A DNA stretch of 64,000 nucleotides from the NCBI GenBank assembly GCA_024703855.1, contig CP087965.1:1248001-1312000 (forward strand), in the 5' to 3' direction. Below the pieces are notes generated by a model. That model was not told the DNA's origin. It made no database searches and saw only the letters and a list, made by a program, of their open reading frames with translations. Source of the stretch: Polaromonas sp. P2-4. GTDB taxonomy: Bacteria; Pseudomonadota; Gammaproteobacteria; Burkholderiales; Burkholderiaceae_C. Below, piece by piece: positions 38,764 through 47,578 of the stretch. Position 1 is the first letter of the stretch. Every line of letters begins with the position of its first letter. The position numbers and the translations under genes were made by a program.

Positions 38764-40797
38764 TTACCGGGTGGCGGCGGTGGCGGCAGGCTTGGTGTCC
38801 GCCTTTGAAGCTGCATGGGGCTTGGCCGCTTGCGTCAGAACGCCGCTGCAATCCGCATCCTGACCCGGCCCCGTTTCCACAGTAGCCGCCAGCGCCAACA
38901 AGGGGTTGATGGCACCCAGCACCAGCGCAATACCGGCACGCCCCGCCAGTGCGGTTTTGTCTGGCCCGGCTGTCGGTGAAGCAAAGGTGCCGCCAATCCG
39001 CAGCGGCGACCTGAAGCTCAGAATGCTCTGGTCTTTAGGGGATGGATCCAGAACGATGTCCAGCGTCTCGTTGGCAAGACTCACCTGACCCCGGCCATCG
39101 ATGACCGTATCGGTCGTGTCCAGCACGATGGCACGGCTGGTCATCAAGCCCTGCTTCACGTCAAACGCGGCCGCTGCGCAGCGCAGCTCCACATTGCGGT
39201 CACCACGCAGAAAAAACTTGATGACCTCGCCGCCATCGAGCCCCATGAACTCCATCAGAAGGTTGCTGATTTGTCCTTTGCCCATGAGGACGGCCACATC
39301 GCCAGTGGCGGAGCCGAGCATTTGCGCTGCGGAGTTGCCGCGCCCCTTCAAATCGAACTGCCCGCTGATTTTTCCAAAACTGCTTTTAGTCGTCTCCACC
39401 GCAGGAAACAACTGATTCAACTGCACGGCGCGCACGTCCAGTTTTGTCGTAATTGCCGCTGGCACGACGTTGGAATCGATGCGGATGCTACCGGCCACCG
39501 TGCCACCCGCAACGCCCAGTGAAACAGGCTCAAGTTGCAACACGCCTGCGGTCAGCTTGACATGGACGCTGCCCTTGTCCAGCGGCAGCGCCTGCACATG
39601 CCGGATATCGGCCGCCGAGTAGGTCACGTCGGCATTCATGGCCTTGAGCCTTGCTACGTCCAGAGGCGTAACGGGCAGCACTTTGCGAGAGGATGCTACG
39701 CCTCGGTTTGACTTGTCTGCACCCGATGCCGCGACCTGGCCAACGCCTGGGGCAGGCGCGGCTGCAACTTTGGCGGCTGAAGCCGCAGAGGGTGTCAGAC
39801 CAATCACCGGCCCCAAGTCCTCAAAATCCAGCCGTTTCGACTGCACCTTGCCGGTCAAAAGAGGCACCGCCGCCGACTGGTCAAAACTGAGGGCACCGCT
39901 GAGGTCGGAGCGACCCAGAACGCCCTGTATCTGGCTGGCAGCCCACACTTTGCCGTGCCGGCTCAGCTTGCCGCGAAGTTTATAGGGCGGTGTCGACGGC
40001 AGCACGACGCCCAGCAGTTTGTACAACTCTTCCAGGTTTCTGCCCTGCAGGTCAAACGTCGCATCCAGCCCGCCAAAGTCTGCGAGATGGTCGACGGTGC
40101 CTTTGGCCTTGAGGCTGGTTCTCCCGACTGTCGCACTGATCTCGATGGGAAAGGGGGCTTCTGTGTTCTTGCTCAGCTTCAGCACACCGCCGGTTCGCCC
40201 AGTAACAGTGAAGGCTTCGTTTTGCCATCTACCAGTGGCCTTGTAACTCAAGGGAAGCAGTTCGGTCGACTCCTGGGCCAATGAGAAATGGGCGGTCACA
40301 TTGGCACCTTGCGCCGACGCCAGGTATTTCACCGTGCCACGGTCAACCAGCAAGGCACCGATGTCTGGGACCGCCCCGGCATCGGACGTATCGCGCGACA
40401 GCGCCCAGGTTCGCCGCCCATCCGGCTCTATCTGCAGGCCAATTTGCGGCTCAGTCAGCGCAATTCGTGGCAGCTCAACTTTGCCAAACAGCAGCGGCCA
40501 GAGCTTGATGTCGAATTCGGCCGCCGTCGCCTTGACCAGATAGGGCTCATGGGCCCATTCAGGGTTGGCGAACTCCACACCATCGGCCCTGACGGTTGCA
40601 GTTGGCCCCAAATCAACATCGAGATGCCGCGTGATTTCAAAGCGGCGCCCCAACTGGTCCGACACATAGCGGTTTATCGGTCCGCGCAAAACATCCCACG
40701 GAAAAAATAAAACCCCCAGCGTCAGAACAAGCAGCAAAGCGACAAGGCCCGTGAGCACGCTGCGAAAAACGAGGGATTGAAACAAGGATTTATTCAT
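38764..40797 (-). CDS. AsmA-family protein
   Basis: About 677 residues from MNKSLFQSLVFRSVLTGLVA. One N-terminal membrane segment (LVALLLVLTLGVLFFPW) is followed by a large, beta-rich periplasmic body. The opening DVLRGPINRYVSDQLGRRFE is the AsmA start signature. The C-terminal AsmA-like domain contains SNLLMEFMGLDGGEVIKFFL and IVLDTTDTVIDGRGQVSLAN. These proteins are thought to influence or carry phospholipids to the outer membrane. The frame is intact. An upstream extension to 40875 is possible but lacks family character. Confidence 0.9.
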   Translation of the reverse strand: MNKSLFQSLVFRSVLTGLVALLLVLTLGVLFFPWDVLRGPINRYVSDQLGRRFEITRHLDVDLGPTATVRADGVEFANPEWAHEPYLVKATAAEFDIKLWPLLFGKVELPRIALTEPQIGLQIEPDGRRTWALSRDTSDAGAVPDIGALLVDRGTVKYLASAQGANVTAHFSLAQESTELLPLSYKATGRWQNEAFTVTGRTGGVLKLSKNTEAPFPIEISATVGRTSLKAKGTVDHLADFGGLDATFDLQGRNLEELYKLLGVVLPSTPPYKLRGKLSRHGKVWAASQIQGVLGRSDLSGALSFDQSAAVPLLTGKVQSKRLDFEDLGPVIGLTPSAASAAKVAAAPAPGVGQVAASGADKSNRGVASSRKVLPVTPLDVARLKAMNADVTYSAADIRHVQALPLDKGSVHVKLTAGVLQLEPVSLGVAGGTVAGSIRIDSNVVPAAITTKLDVRAVQLNQLFPAVETTKSSFGKISGQFDLKGRGNSAAQMLGSATGDVAVLMGKGQISNLLMEFMGLDGGEVIKFFLRGDRNVELRCAAAAFDVKQGLMTSRAIVLDTTDTVIDGRGQVSLANETLDIVLDPSPKDQSILSFRSPLRIGGTFASPTAGPDKTALAGRAGIALVLGAINPLLALAATVETGPGQDADCSGVLTQAAKPHAASKADTKPAATAATR

Positions 40798-41132
40798 TCG
40801 ATGTAGGTGAGTTTCAAGCCAGCTCCAATAAATCTTGCCCTGCAATGGCCGACGGTAGCCCTGAACTGCAGTCACTCAACTATCGGATGAATAACAGTTC
40901 TGCGCAGTCGGCAAGTGCCATGAAAGGCTGTGGGCATGTGCCTACAGCCGTGGTCGTAGGAAACGTCCTACATAGACTGACCTCTGCCACTGGCAGAATG
41001 AACTTCAGGTCAAAGATACATTAGGAAACATGGCGCACACTCTGTTAGCGTATTCGCGCCCCATTTGCGCCCCTCTTTTTAGGCATTTCGTCATCTTCCG
41101 AAAGCCGTGCTGTACCCACCTGGACCTGAGTT
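40798..41132. other. Divergent intergenic region between the AsmA gene and the receiver gene
   Basis: These 335 bases separate a leftward and a rightward gene, so promoters for both should lie here. It is less G+C-rich than the coding sequence. I see no repeat, RNA gene or unambiguous promoter boxes in it. Confidence 0.5.
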
Positions 41133-41508
41133 GTGAGACTGAAAACCTATATCGTCGAAGATAACCCCACCATTCGGGAGAACCTGATTGGCACGCTTGA
41201 AGAACTGGCTTTTATCAATTCCGTGGGAACTGCAGAAACCGAAAATGATGGTAAAGCGTGGCTGGTAGAGAGCCGCAACGAATGGGATCTGGCCATTGTC
41301 GATTTGTTTTTGAAGCAGGGAAGCGGGCTGGGCGTGCTCGCCGCATGCCGTAATCGCGCCTCGGCAGAAGGTCGTGGTTCTCAGCAACTACGCCACCGCA
41401 GACATTCGCCAGCGCTGTGCTCAGTTGGGCGTCGACGCGGTGTTTGACAAATCCAATGAAATTGACGCCCTGGTGGACTATTGCATCCAGCAGAGCGGCA
41501 CTGCTTGA
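41133..41508 (+). CDS. Single-domain response regulator (one frameshift)
   Basis: It starts with GTG (MRLKTYIVEDNPTIRENLIG) and is a CheY-like receiver without an output domain. The acidic pocket is VEDN, the phosphorylation aspartate is in WDLAIVDLFLKQGSGLGVL, and the conserved Thr/Ser-Lys part appears after a shift near 41360 as KVVVLSNYATADIRQRCAQL, then GVDAVFDKSNEIDALVDY. About 125 residues. It is convergent with the NarL-type regulator gene (stops 2 bases apart) and close to a sensor kinase. Confidence 0.85.
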
Positions 41509-41510
41509 AC

Positions 41511-42145
41511 TCAGTCGATCAGCTTGTTTTTGAGCGCGTAATACGTGAGGTCGCTGTTGGAAGCAAGACTCATCTTTTCCATCACGCGGGTTCTGTAGGT
41601 GCTGACGGTTTTCACGCTCAGCGAAAGCGCCTTCGCAATATCGCCAGCCGTTTCCCCTTTGGCCAGCTTGAGGAATACCTGAAACTCCCGCTCCGACAAT
41701 TGCTCGTGCGCAGCCACGTCGTGGGGCCGGTTCAATTGTTGCGCCAGCAGTTCTGCCACCGCCGGGGTGATATAGCGTTTGCCCAAAGAAATCACGCGAA
41801 TGGCATCCACAATTTCCGACGGGTCGCACTCCTTGTTGAGGTAACCACTGGCACCCTGGCGAATCAGGTTGACGGCGTAATGCTCTTCGGGGTAACCGCT
41901 CAAAATGAGAATGCCCACGTCCGGTGCTTTGGCACGAATCATGGCCAGCGCATCGATTCCACTCTGGCCCGGCATGGACAGGTCCATGACCAGAATATCC
42001 AGCTCAACATTGCAGAACCAGGTCTATCGCTTCGCGGCCGTTACCTGCCTCGCCAACGACTCGCAAATCGACCTGGTCGGAGAAGAACTGTTTGAGTCCC
42101 TGAACGCACAATGGCATGGTCATCCACAATTCCAATTTTTATCAT
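41511..42145 (-). CDS. NarL/FixJ-type response regulator (frameshifts in N-terminal part)
   Basis: The start ATG at 42143-42145 gives MIKIGIVDDHAIVRSG. After two shifts near 42090 and 42010 the receiver continues FFSDQVDLRVVGEAGNGREA, then LDILVMDLSMPGQSGIDALA with the phospho-acceptor Asp. The conserved Lys is in GYLNKECDPSEIVDAI. The C-terminus is a LuxR-type helix-turn-helix: LSEREFQVFLKLAKGETAGD then IAKALSLSVKTVSTYRTRVM. About 211 residues. It is divergent from the sensor kinase gene across 120 bases and is its probable partner. Confidence 0.9.
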
Positions 42146-42265
42146 GTCGGTGCCTTTCGATTAAGCCCGCACAAGCGGGCAACGCAATGAAAAGATGGCC
42201 GGAAGCCGGGCATCCGCATTGATTCTCAGTGCCCATTATTGACGAATTATTTATTGAAGTACTGA

Positions 42266-43624
42266 ATGGAGTTTGCTGTGAAGCGATTTGCAATACCCAA
42301 AATGGCCATCAGCCTGCCCTTGGCGGTGCTGGCTGCCGCCATCCTCATTTTCATCAATGAAGCGAGTTTTCGCGCGTCCACACATGCGGCGGCTGACATT
42401 GAGGAGGCGCAGCAAACCCGTGGGGCCGTCAACAAGCTGCTGCAGCACATGCTGGACGCAGAAACCGGGCAGCGTGGCTATTTGCTGACGGGTGACCCCC
42501 GCTATCTGGAGCCCTACGACGCAGCTACAGCGGAGATCAACCAGAACCTTGATGCGCTGCGCCAGCTGTTCAACCCCTACAAAGACCAGCTGACGGAGTT
42601 TGACACCATGTCCCGGCATGTTTCGCGCAAGCTGGCCGAGATGGACTTGAGCGTGCGCATGCGCAAAGAGGGCAATGAAGAGGCCTGGAAATTTGTGCTG
42701 ACCACAGACGTTGGCAAAGAGCACATGGAGGCCATCCGTGCGCAGTCTGCCAAGCTGGCAGCCAACAGTAGCAGCAGAATGGAACACGGCCGCGTCCAGA
42801 TCAGGAACTCTCTGCAGCTGTCGCGCATCGGCGTCGCCATCATGGCACTGGCGGGTTTGCTGGCTTTTTACATGTACCTGCTGCAAACCCAAGCGCTCCT
42901 CGCCGCAGGCAAGCGCGAGCAGGAATCGCTGCAGCGGGAACGTGACCTGCTGGACAAGCAGGTGCGGGAACGCACCGCCAGCCTGGCCGAGCTGGCGACC
43001 CATTTGCAAAATGTGCGGGAAGACGAACGCGGCCACCTGGCGCGCGAACTGCACGATGAACTGGGCGCACTTCTCACGGCGGCCAAGCTGGACGTAGCCC
43101 GGATCAAGTCTCGCCTGGCTGGCAACCTGCCAGAAGCGGCAGAACGCCTGGAACACCTGACCAGCACGCTGAACAGCGGCATTGCACTGAAGCGCCGCAT
43201 CGTTGAAGATCTGCGGCCTTCTTCGCTGTCTCACCTGGGCCTGGTGGCCTCGCTTGAAATTCTGGCGCGTGAATTTGAAGAGCGTTCCGGGCTGGTCATC
43301 ACCACCGACCTGGAGGCTGTCGAACTGGGCGGCTCGGCCCAGCTGACCGTCTACCGGCTGGTGCAGGAGTCACTGACCAACATGGGCAAGTACGCCCAGG
43401 CCACCGAGGCAAAGATCAGTCTTCACAGCTTTGACAGCTACATCACCGTGGAGGTCAAGGACAACGGCAAGGGCTTCAAGCTGGACAGCGTGGGACCGGG
43501 GAGCCACGGCCTGGCAGGCATGCGCCACCGCGTGGAAGCGGCTGGCGGACGCCTGACAGTCGCCAGCACCGAAGGAAGCGCAAGCGGCACGCAAATTTCC
43601 GCCGTGATGCCCAAAAACCTCTGA
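42266..43624 (+). CDS. CHASE3-domain sensor histidine kinase (HisKA_3 type)
   Basis: A 452-residue inner-membrane kinase with intact frame. Two membrane segments (about 12-32 and 193-212) flank a periplasmic CHASE3 domain with the hallmark LDAETGQRGYLLTGDPRYLE. A short coiled coil leads to the HisKA_3 dimerisation domain, where His263 lies in HLARELHDELGALLTAAKLD. The ATPase domain has the N box VQESLTNMGKYAQA and G boxes VKDNGKGFKLDSVGPGSHGL and GMRHRVEAAGG. This type pairs with NarL-like regulators, such as the divergent neighbour. It lies just upstream of a group of small envelope proteins, possible targets. Confidence 0.93.
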   Translation: MEFAVKRFAIPKMAISLPLAVLAAAILIFINEASFRASTHAAADIEEAQQTRGAVNKLLQHMLDAETGQRGYLLTGDPRYLEPYDAATAEINQNLDALRQLFNPYKDQLTEFDTMSRHVSRKLAEMDLSVRMRKEGNEEAWKFVLTTDVGKEHMEAIRAQSAKLAANSSSRMEHGRVQIRNSLQLSRIGVAIMALAGLLAFYMYLLQTQALLAAGKREQESLQRERDLLDKQVRERTASLAELATHLQNVREDERGHLARELHDELGALLTAAKLDVARIKSRLAGNLPEAAERLEHLTSTLNSGIALKRRIVEDLRPSSLSHLGLVASLEILAREFEERSGLVITTDLEAVELGGSAQLTVYRLVQESLTNMGKYAQATEAKISLHSFDSYITVEVKDNGKGFKLDSVGPGSHGLAGMRHRVEAAGGRLTVASTEGSASGTQISAVMPKNL

Positions 43625-43820
43625 CATGAATGAGCGTGCAACAGCACCTCAAGCGATGCTTGTCGCGCGTAACAAATTGTCAGCCTCTTCCTACAGCGTA
43701 CCCGCCTTGCCACTGACAGAGCCACACGCTCACAGCCGATGAGGAAAAATCGGCAGGCCCTTTAACCTTGCTGCAGGCGTTTCAAAAAGAAGCACCGCCA
43801 ACCCACGCAAGGAGATCGAG

Positions 43821-43985
43821 ATGCTGCATTATTCCGTCGTTTTTTTGGTGATCGCGCTGATCGCCGCCTTGTTCGGCTTTGGCGGCATCGCGGCAGGTGC
43901 CGTAGAAATCGCCAAAATTCTTTTCTTCATTTTCGCCATCATGGCCATCGTGAGTTTTGTGGTCGGCTTGGTCCGAAAAAGCTGA
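43821..43985 (+). CDS. DUF1328 small membrane protein (YtjA-type)
   Basis: A 54-residue, almost entirely hydrophobic protein: [20 protein letters not shown] then [20 protein letters not shown]. It ends in a positive tail (VRKS). These are two membrane helices with a GFGGIA turn, the DUF1328/YtjA pattern. AGGAG lies 7 bases before the start. Its function is unknown; homologues are often stress-induced. It heads the second group of small envelope genes. Confidence 0.9.
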   Translation: MLHYSVVFLVIALIAALFGFGGIAAGAVEIAKILFFIFAIMAIVSFVVGLVRKS

Positions 43986-44068
43986 CGCCATTCCGCAAAA
44001 TTTACCTGCAATTTCTTCATGGCACGCTGCGCAAAAAAACCTCAATTCCTACTTACCAAGGACCTGAT

Positions 44069-44380
44069 ATGAATACCAACACCCCCCCAATTGCCCTGGA
44101 CCTGGCAGAGAACAAAGTGCGCGAGTTGCGCGGCAACGTCGATCCTGTCGTGGACATGCTGGCCTCCAAAGCACAAATGCTGGCCCGGCAGAGCCTGGAC
44201 ATGGCCTCGGAAGCCAAAGACCGTGCCCAGCAATCCTTGAGCCGCGCCGCAGGTGCCACCACCCGCTATGTGGCCGAGCAACCGCTGCGTTCTGTCCTGA
44301 TTGCCGCGGCAGTGGGCGCTGCGGTGGCTTTGCTGATTTCTTCAGCCCGCAATCACCATCGCAACCAAAACCGCTATTGA
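44069..44380 (+). CDS. DUF883 (YqjD/ElaB-like) anchored protein, copy 2
   Basis: A 103-residue protein with a charged helix (LAENKVRELRGNVDPVVDML, then ASEAKDRAQQSLSRAAGATT). The C-terminal anchor is RYVAEQPLRSVLIAAAVGAA followed by VALLISSARNHH. The YVAEQPLRSVL to GAAVALL pattern matches DUF883 tails. An AAGGA site precedes it. It is followed by yqjE- and yqjK-like genes, repeating the arrangement at 31-32 kb, but the sequences are only distantly similar. Confidence 0.82.
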   Translation: MNTNTPPIALDLAENKVRELRGNVDPVVDMLASKAQMLARQSLDMASEAKDRAQQSLSRAAGATTRYVAEQPLRSVLIAAAVGAAVALLISSARNHHRNQNRY

Positions 44381-44458
44381 TTTTTTTCAGATCAATCACA
44401 GACCCATAACAAACCCATAACAAACCGATAACAGCCCCGCCTAACACGCTACGTCCTC

Positions 44459-44824
44459 ATGCTGCACCCACTTTTTTCAACGCTGGCACAAAGACCCGAT
44501 CTGGTCGTGGATCATGTTTCGGCTTATGCCGCCTTGTTTCACCAGGAAGCTTCCCATGCCGGCGCTGAATTGGTGGCACACGTTGCGGCCTGGGTGTTGG
44601 CCGTTTTGTCTGTGGTTGTTTTTCTGGGGTTGGCAGGCGTGGCCCTGATGCTGGGCCTGATGCAAAACCAGTTCCACTGGGTACTGGTTGCTGTGCCAGG
44701 CTTTGCGCTGGCGCTCGTCGTGATCGCTTTCTTCAGGGTCAAAAAATCGTTGCAAAGTGAGCGCTTTCCTGAGTTGAAAGCGCAAATCGACAACGATGCA
44801 CGTGTGCTGCGGATGACCGCCTGA
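44459..44824 (+). CDS. YqjE-like phage-holin-superfamily membrane protein, copy 2
   Basis: A 121-residue protein with two strong membrane segments, LVAHVAAWVLAVLSVVVFLG with LAGVALMLGL, and HWVLVAVPGFALALVVIAFF. It has an amphipathic N-terminus and a charged tail (RVKKSLQSERFPELKAQIDN). It sits between the DUF883 gene and a yqjK-like gene, with 11 bases to the next start. Confidence 0.78.
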   Translation: MLHPLFSTLAQRPDLVVDHVSAYAALFHQEASHAGAELVAHVAAWVLAVLSVVVFLGLAGVALMLGLMQNQFHWVLVAVPGFALALVVIAFFRVKKSLQSERFPELKAQIDNDARVLRMTA

Positions 44825-44835
44825 AAGGTTTCAGC

Positions 44836-45291
44836 ATGACCTCCAACACAGTCAACGCAAGCCCTACACCGCAAGAACGTCTGGCGATCAGCCGCAAGGC
44901 AATCGTCAGGCACATGGGCCAGGCCGACTACGACGAAAACGACGAGGACTGGCGCGATTTCGATGACGCTGAACAGCCACGCCCAGCCGCTGACGGGACT
45001 TGGGGCTTGGTCAAGCACGCGGTGCTGGCCTGGTGGCACCATCATCCTGTGGGCGTGGCATTCGATCTGGCCAAGCCCGTCATCGGCAAATACGCCAAGG
45101 AGCAGCCGCTCAAACTCCTGGGCATTGCGGCCGGCATTGGCGCAGCCGTCGCCCTGCTGCGGCCCTGGCGACTGCTTTCTCTGGGTGGCGTGCTGCTGGC
45201 AACCCTGAAGTCATCGCAGCTTTCAAGTGGGGTGTTGTCCATGCTGTCGGCGCCCCAGGAAGATGCAGCAACCCGGCGCAAAAAACCATGA
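44836..45291 (+). CDS. YqjK-like membrane-associated protein, copy 2
   Basis: A 151-residue protein. The N-terminal half is soluble (TPQERLAISRKAIVRHMGQA, then an acidic stretch). The second half has a segment like the DUF883 anchor (YAKEQPLKLLGIAAGIGAAV then ALLRPWRLLSLGGVLLATL). It could be a fusion of a YqjK-like and a DUF883-like element. Its function is unknown. It ends in a basic tail. Confidence 0.65.
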   Translation: MTSNTVNASPTPQERLAISRKAIVRHMGQADYDENDEDWRDFDDAEQPRPAADGTWGLVKHAVLAWWHHHPVGVAFDLAKPVIGKYAKEQPLKLLGIAAGIGAAVALLRPWRLLSLGGVLLATLKSSQLSSGVLSMLSAPQEDAATRRKKP

Positions 45292-45429
45292 CTTGCATTC
45301 CCCTGTTTTGTCATGCGTGCGCTAGCGCGCCCAGTCTGATTACCGCAGGTCGATTGGCGTGGTGCCGCTGATCGACAGGCTTTTAAACCTTGCACCAAAT
45401 CAATTTAACCGACTCAAGAGGAAAACAAA

Positions 45430-45744
45430 ATGAAATACGCTCGCGCAATTGCATTCGCCGCTCTGGCAGGCATCACCATCATTGGCAGCGGCTGCGCTGT
45501 TGTGCGTGGCCAGGAAACCGCCGGCGCCTATGTCGACGACGCTACCATCACCACCGCCGTGAAAGCCAAGTTCGTGGAGGACAAGACGGTTGCAGCCACG
45601 TCCATCAGCGTTGAAACGCTCAATGGCACGGTTCAGCTGTCTGGCTTTGCCAAGTCCAACGCCGAGAAAATGCAGGCTGAAAATGTCGCCCGCGGTGTGA
45701 AGAACGTCAAGGCAGTTCGTAACGACATCGTCGTTCGTCCTTAA
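45430..45744 (+). CDS. BON-domain lipoprotein (OsmY-like)
   Basis: A 104-residue protein with a lipoprotein signal (MKYARAIAFAALAGITIIGS, lipobox GSGC), then a single BON domain: DDATITTAVKAKFVEDKTVA, ISVETLNGTVQLSGFAKSNA and KNVKAVRNDIVV. BON domains bind membranes, and OsmY-type proteins protect the periplasm under osmotic and envelope stress. A strong terminator follows. A second BON lipoprotein gene is convergent at 46190-46697. Confidence 0.9.
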   Translation: MKYARAIAFAALAGITIIGSGCAVVRGQETAGAYVDDATITTAVKAKFVEDKTVAATSISVETLNGTVQLSGFAKSNAEKMQAENVARGVKNVKAVRNDIVVRP

Positions 45745-45804
45745 CCCGATCCTGCCAATCCTGCCGCCTTTCGCCATCATGAGGGTGGCCAAGGTGGGCG
45801 GATC

Positions 45805-45842
45805 CAAAGCAGGCGGTGAAGTTTTTCACCGCCTGCTTTTTA
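45805..45842 (+). terminator. Rho-independent terminator after the BON gene
   Basis: A perfect 15-base stem (AAAGCAGGCGGTGAA paired with TTCACCGCCTGCTTT) with the loop GTTT is followed by further T residues. It ends transcription of the plus-strand envelope-gene group, about 60 bases after the BON stop. Confidence 0.92.
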
Positions 45843-45920
45843 ACGCCTGTGCGGGCTTGAGAGTCAAGCCGAAGCGCCATCTGCTCGCGCCCATGTTATG
45901 CGCGAGCAGCGATGAAACGC

Positions 45921-46193
45921 TTAGGGCCTGTTCACGCTAAAACGGGAGATGCGTTGGTTCCTCATGCGGATGGATGCGCGAAGGGCGGCGCGGCAAATAG
46001 CCGAAGCTATTTGCAAGCCGACTGACAAAGCAGACGCCGCATGAGGGACCAACCTGAAGGGAAGGACGAATGCCGGGTGCATTGCGGCGTTGCGGCTCGC
46101 TTGTGTAGCTAGGCCACACGGCACTCACCGCGCCTTGCACTGCCTCCCGGCATTCGTCCTTCGCACTCCCGTTTTAGCGTGCACAGGCCCTAA
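45921..46193. repeat. 273-bp inverted-repeat element with nested hairpins (MITE-like)
   Basis: The two 28-base ends match as an inverted repeat with one difference (left TTAGGGCCTGTTCACGCTAA..., right ending in ...GTGCACAGGCCCTAA). Inside are two further stem-loops. Stem A pairs 45952-45969 with 46037-46054 (16 of 18) and encloses the hairpin CAAATAGC-CGAA-GCTATTTG. Stem B pairs 46061-46077 with 46146-46162 perfectly (GAAGGACGAATGCCGGG). The whole can fold as a closed three-way junction. It has no coding capacity of note. The right end contains the stop codon of the BON gene on the minus strand. No clear target duplication is seen. Confidence 0.85.
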
Positions 46194-46697
46194 CCCGCCT
46201 TCAGCACCAGCTTGTTATCCACCGAGCTCACGCCTTTGACCGCCTTGGCGATGGTGCCAGCCTTCTCGCGCGGCTTCGGTGGGGGCCGATCCATTCAAGG
46301 TGACGGCACCATTTTTTGTGTCGACGTTGATTTTGAAAGTGCTCAAATCGGGGTCCTTGGCGAGCCCGGCCGACACGGCTGTCGTGATGGCCATGTCATC
46401 CAGCTTTTCCCCGGCTTTACCCGCCATCTCTTTGCCCGCAGCCTCGACATTCTGGGCGGCGTCTTTCACTGCGGTCCCGGCGGTGGCCATGGAACTTTCG
46501 GTTTTAGCCTTGGCTTCGGCGGCGGCCTGCTCGGTTTTGGTAATGGCCGAGTCGAGTTGCTGGCCCGCTGTTTTGCCACCGTCCTGCTTGTAGTCGCAGG
46601 CGCTCAGCATGAGAACAAGCGCCAGGGAACTGACCACGACCAGGGGTGTGCTCAGACGCTGGCTTGCGGGTGAACGGTTGGAAGGCAGTGTATTCAT
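46190..46697 (-). CDS. BON-domain lipoprotein with helical linker (one frameshift)
   Basis: It starts MNTLPSNRSPASQRLSTPLV with a lipoprotein signal (LALVLMLSACDYKQ). A long Ala/Lys/Glu helix follows (AITKTEQAAAEAKAKTESSM and further), then a BON domain (DDMAITTAVSAGLAKDPDLS, KINVDTKNGAVTLNGSAPTE). A shift near 46275 leads to the restored end KAGTIAKAVKGVSSVDNKLV and LKAG. The stop TAG is formed by the edge of the 273-bp element. About 168 residues. It is probably periplasmic and stress-related, like its convergent neighbour. Confidence 0.85.
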
Positions 46698-46967
46698 GAT
46701 TTCTCCTGGTGTAAAAAAATAAGCATGTCCCCAAAAAAAATGAGGTTCACGAGGAACATGCAATAAAACGGTGATTGCGAAATCACCCGCTTTCAATTTA
46801 CCCAGCGGCCTCACTGCGACAAGTCAGCATCGACCGAAGTTGCCGTAGGACAAATGGCCAAAACCATGCTGATGCTGAAATAGAAGCGCCGTCACCGTGC
46901 ACGGGGCCGCCGCTTACCGCTAAATTAGTAGCGACAAGGTCCGTGCTGTTTTCGGAACACGCGTGGA

Positions 46968-47429
46968 TCAACAGGCGCAGCAGCGCGGCCCCCGCGCAAA
47001 CACGCCACGTCCGGCGGCTTCTGCCCGGCTTTGCTGCACCGCGTAGGGGCCTGGGTGTGTGCGGTAGTGGTACGACCAGGCCTGCCCTTGCGTGACCATC
47101 CACGCCCCCAGGTCTTCGCCGTTAAGCGCCAGCCGCGCCACTAGACGGCCGTAATCGTCGTGCGCCCTGCCTTGTACAGCCACGCGCTGACCCAGCACCC
47201 GGCGTTTGAGCGCATCGCGTGAAGAAGCACCACCTGACTGGCAAATCTCCGGCGCGTCAATGCCTTCGACACGAACGCTGACCGGTTTGCCGCCGCCCGC
47301 TGGCCGCACCCGAACGGTGTCGCCATCGACCACATAGGTCACCACGCCCTGCCAGGTGGCCCTGGCCGGCACCCTGGCCTGGGCCACAGAACACCCGGCG
47401 GCCAGCCATGCCAACGCAAACACTGCCAT
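46968..47429 (-). CDS. Thermonuclease (SNase)-family secreted nuclease
   Basis: The body is a staphylococcal-nuclease-like domain: GVVTYVVDGDTVRVRPAGGG, VRVEGIDAPEICQSGGASSR and HDDYGRLVARLALNGEDLGA. It has the DGDT motif and the R, E and R residues of the active site (RVEGIDAPE, GRLVARL). A lipoprotein-type signal (MAVFALAWLAAGCSVAQA) supports the start at 47427-47429. The frame is open further upstream to 47537, but that extension is a translated dispersed repeat. About 153 residues with the short start. The exact start is uncertain. Confidence 0.84.
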   Translation of the reverse strand: MAVFALAWLAAGCSVAQARVPARATWQGVVTYVVDGDTVRVRPAGGGKPVSVRVEGIDAPEICQSGGASSRDALKRRVLGQRVAVQGRAHDDYGRLVARLALNGEDLGAWMVTQGQAWSYHYRTHPGPYAVQQSRAEAAGRGVFARGPRCCAC

Positions 47430-47478
47430 CGCTTTGAGGAAGCTCTGCACCCAAAGCAGCCGAGTGATCCCATCCAAT

Positions 47479-47535
47479 ACGCTATTAAATTGATAGCTGC
47501 TTGCGCCTGATTTCATTGGGCTAGAGGCAAAAATC
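47479..47535 (+). repeat. Dispersed repeat copy upstream of the nuclease gene
   Basis: A clear copy: GCTATTAAATTGATAGCTGC then TTGCGCCTGATTTCATTGGG and CTAGAGGC. Read on the minus strand it supplies an ATG and about 20 codons in frame with the nuclease, which may be accidental. Confidence 0.82.
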
Positions 47536-47578
47536 ATGCTTAATTATTCCTGGTACACCGAAAGCACGGGAGTATACT

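Noticed and set aside
45921..46193. A CRISPR or tandem-repeat array
   Set aside because: The repeats are inverted and nested, not direct and spaced; no cas genes are present.
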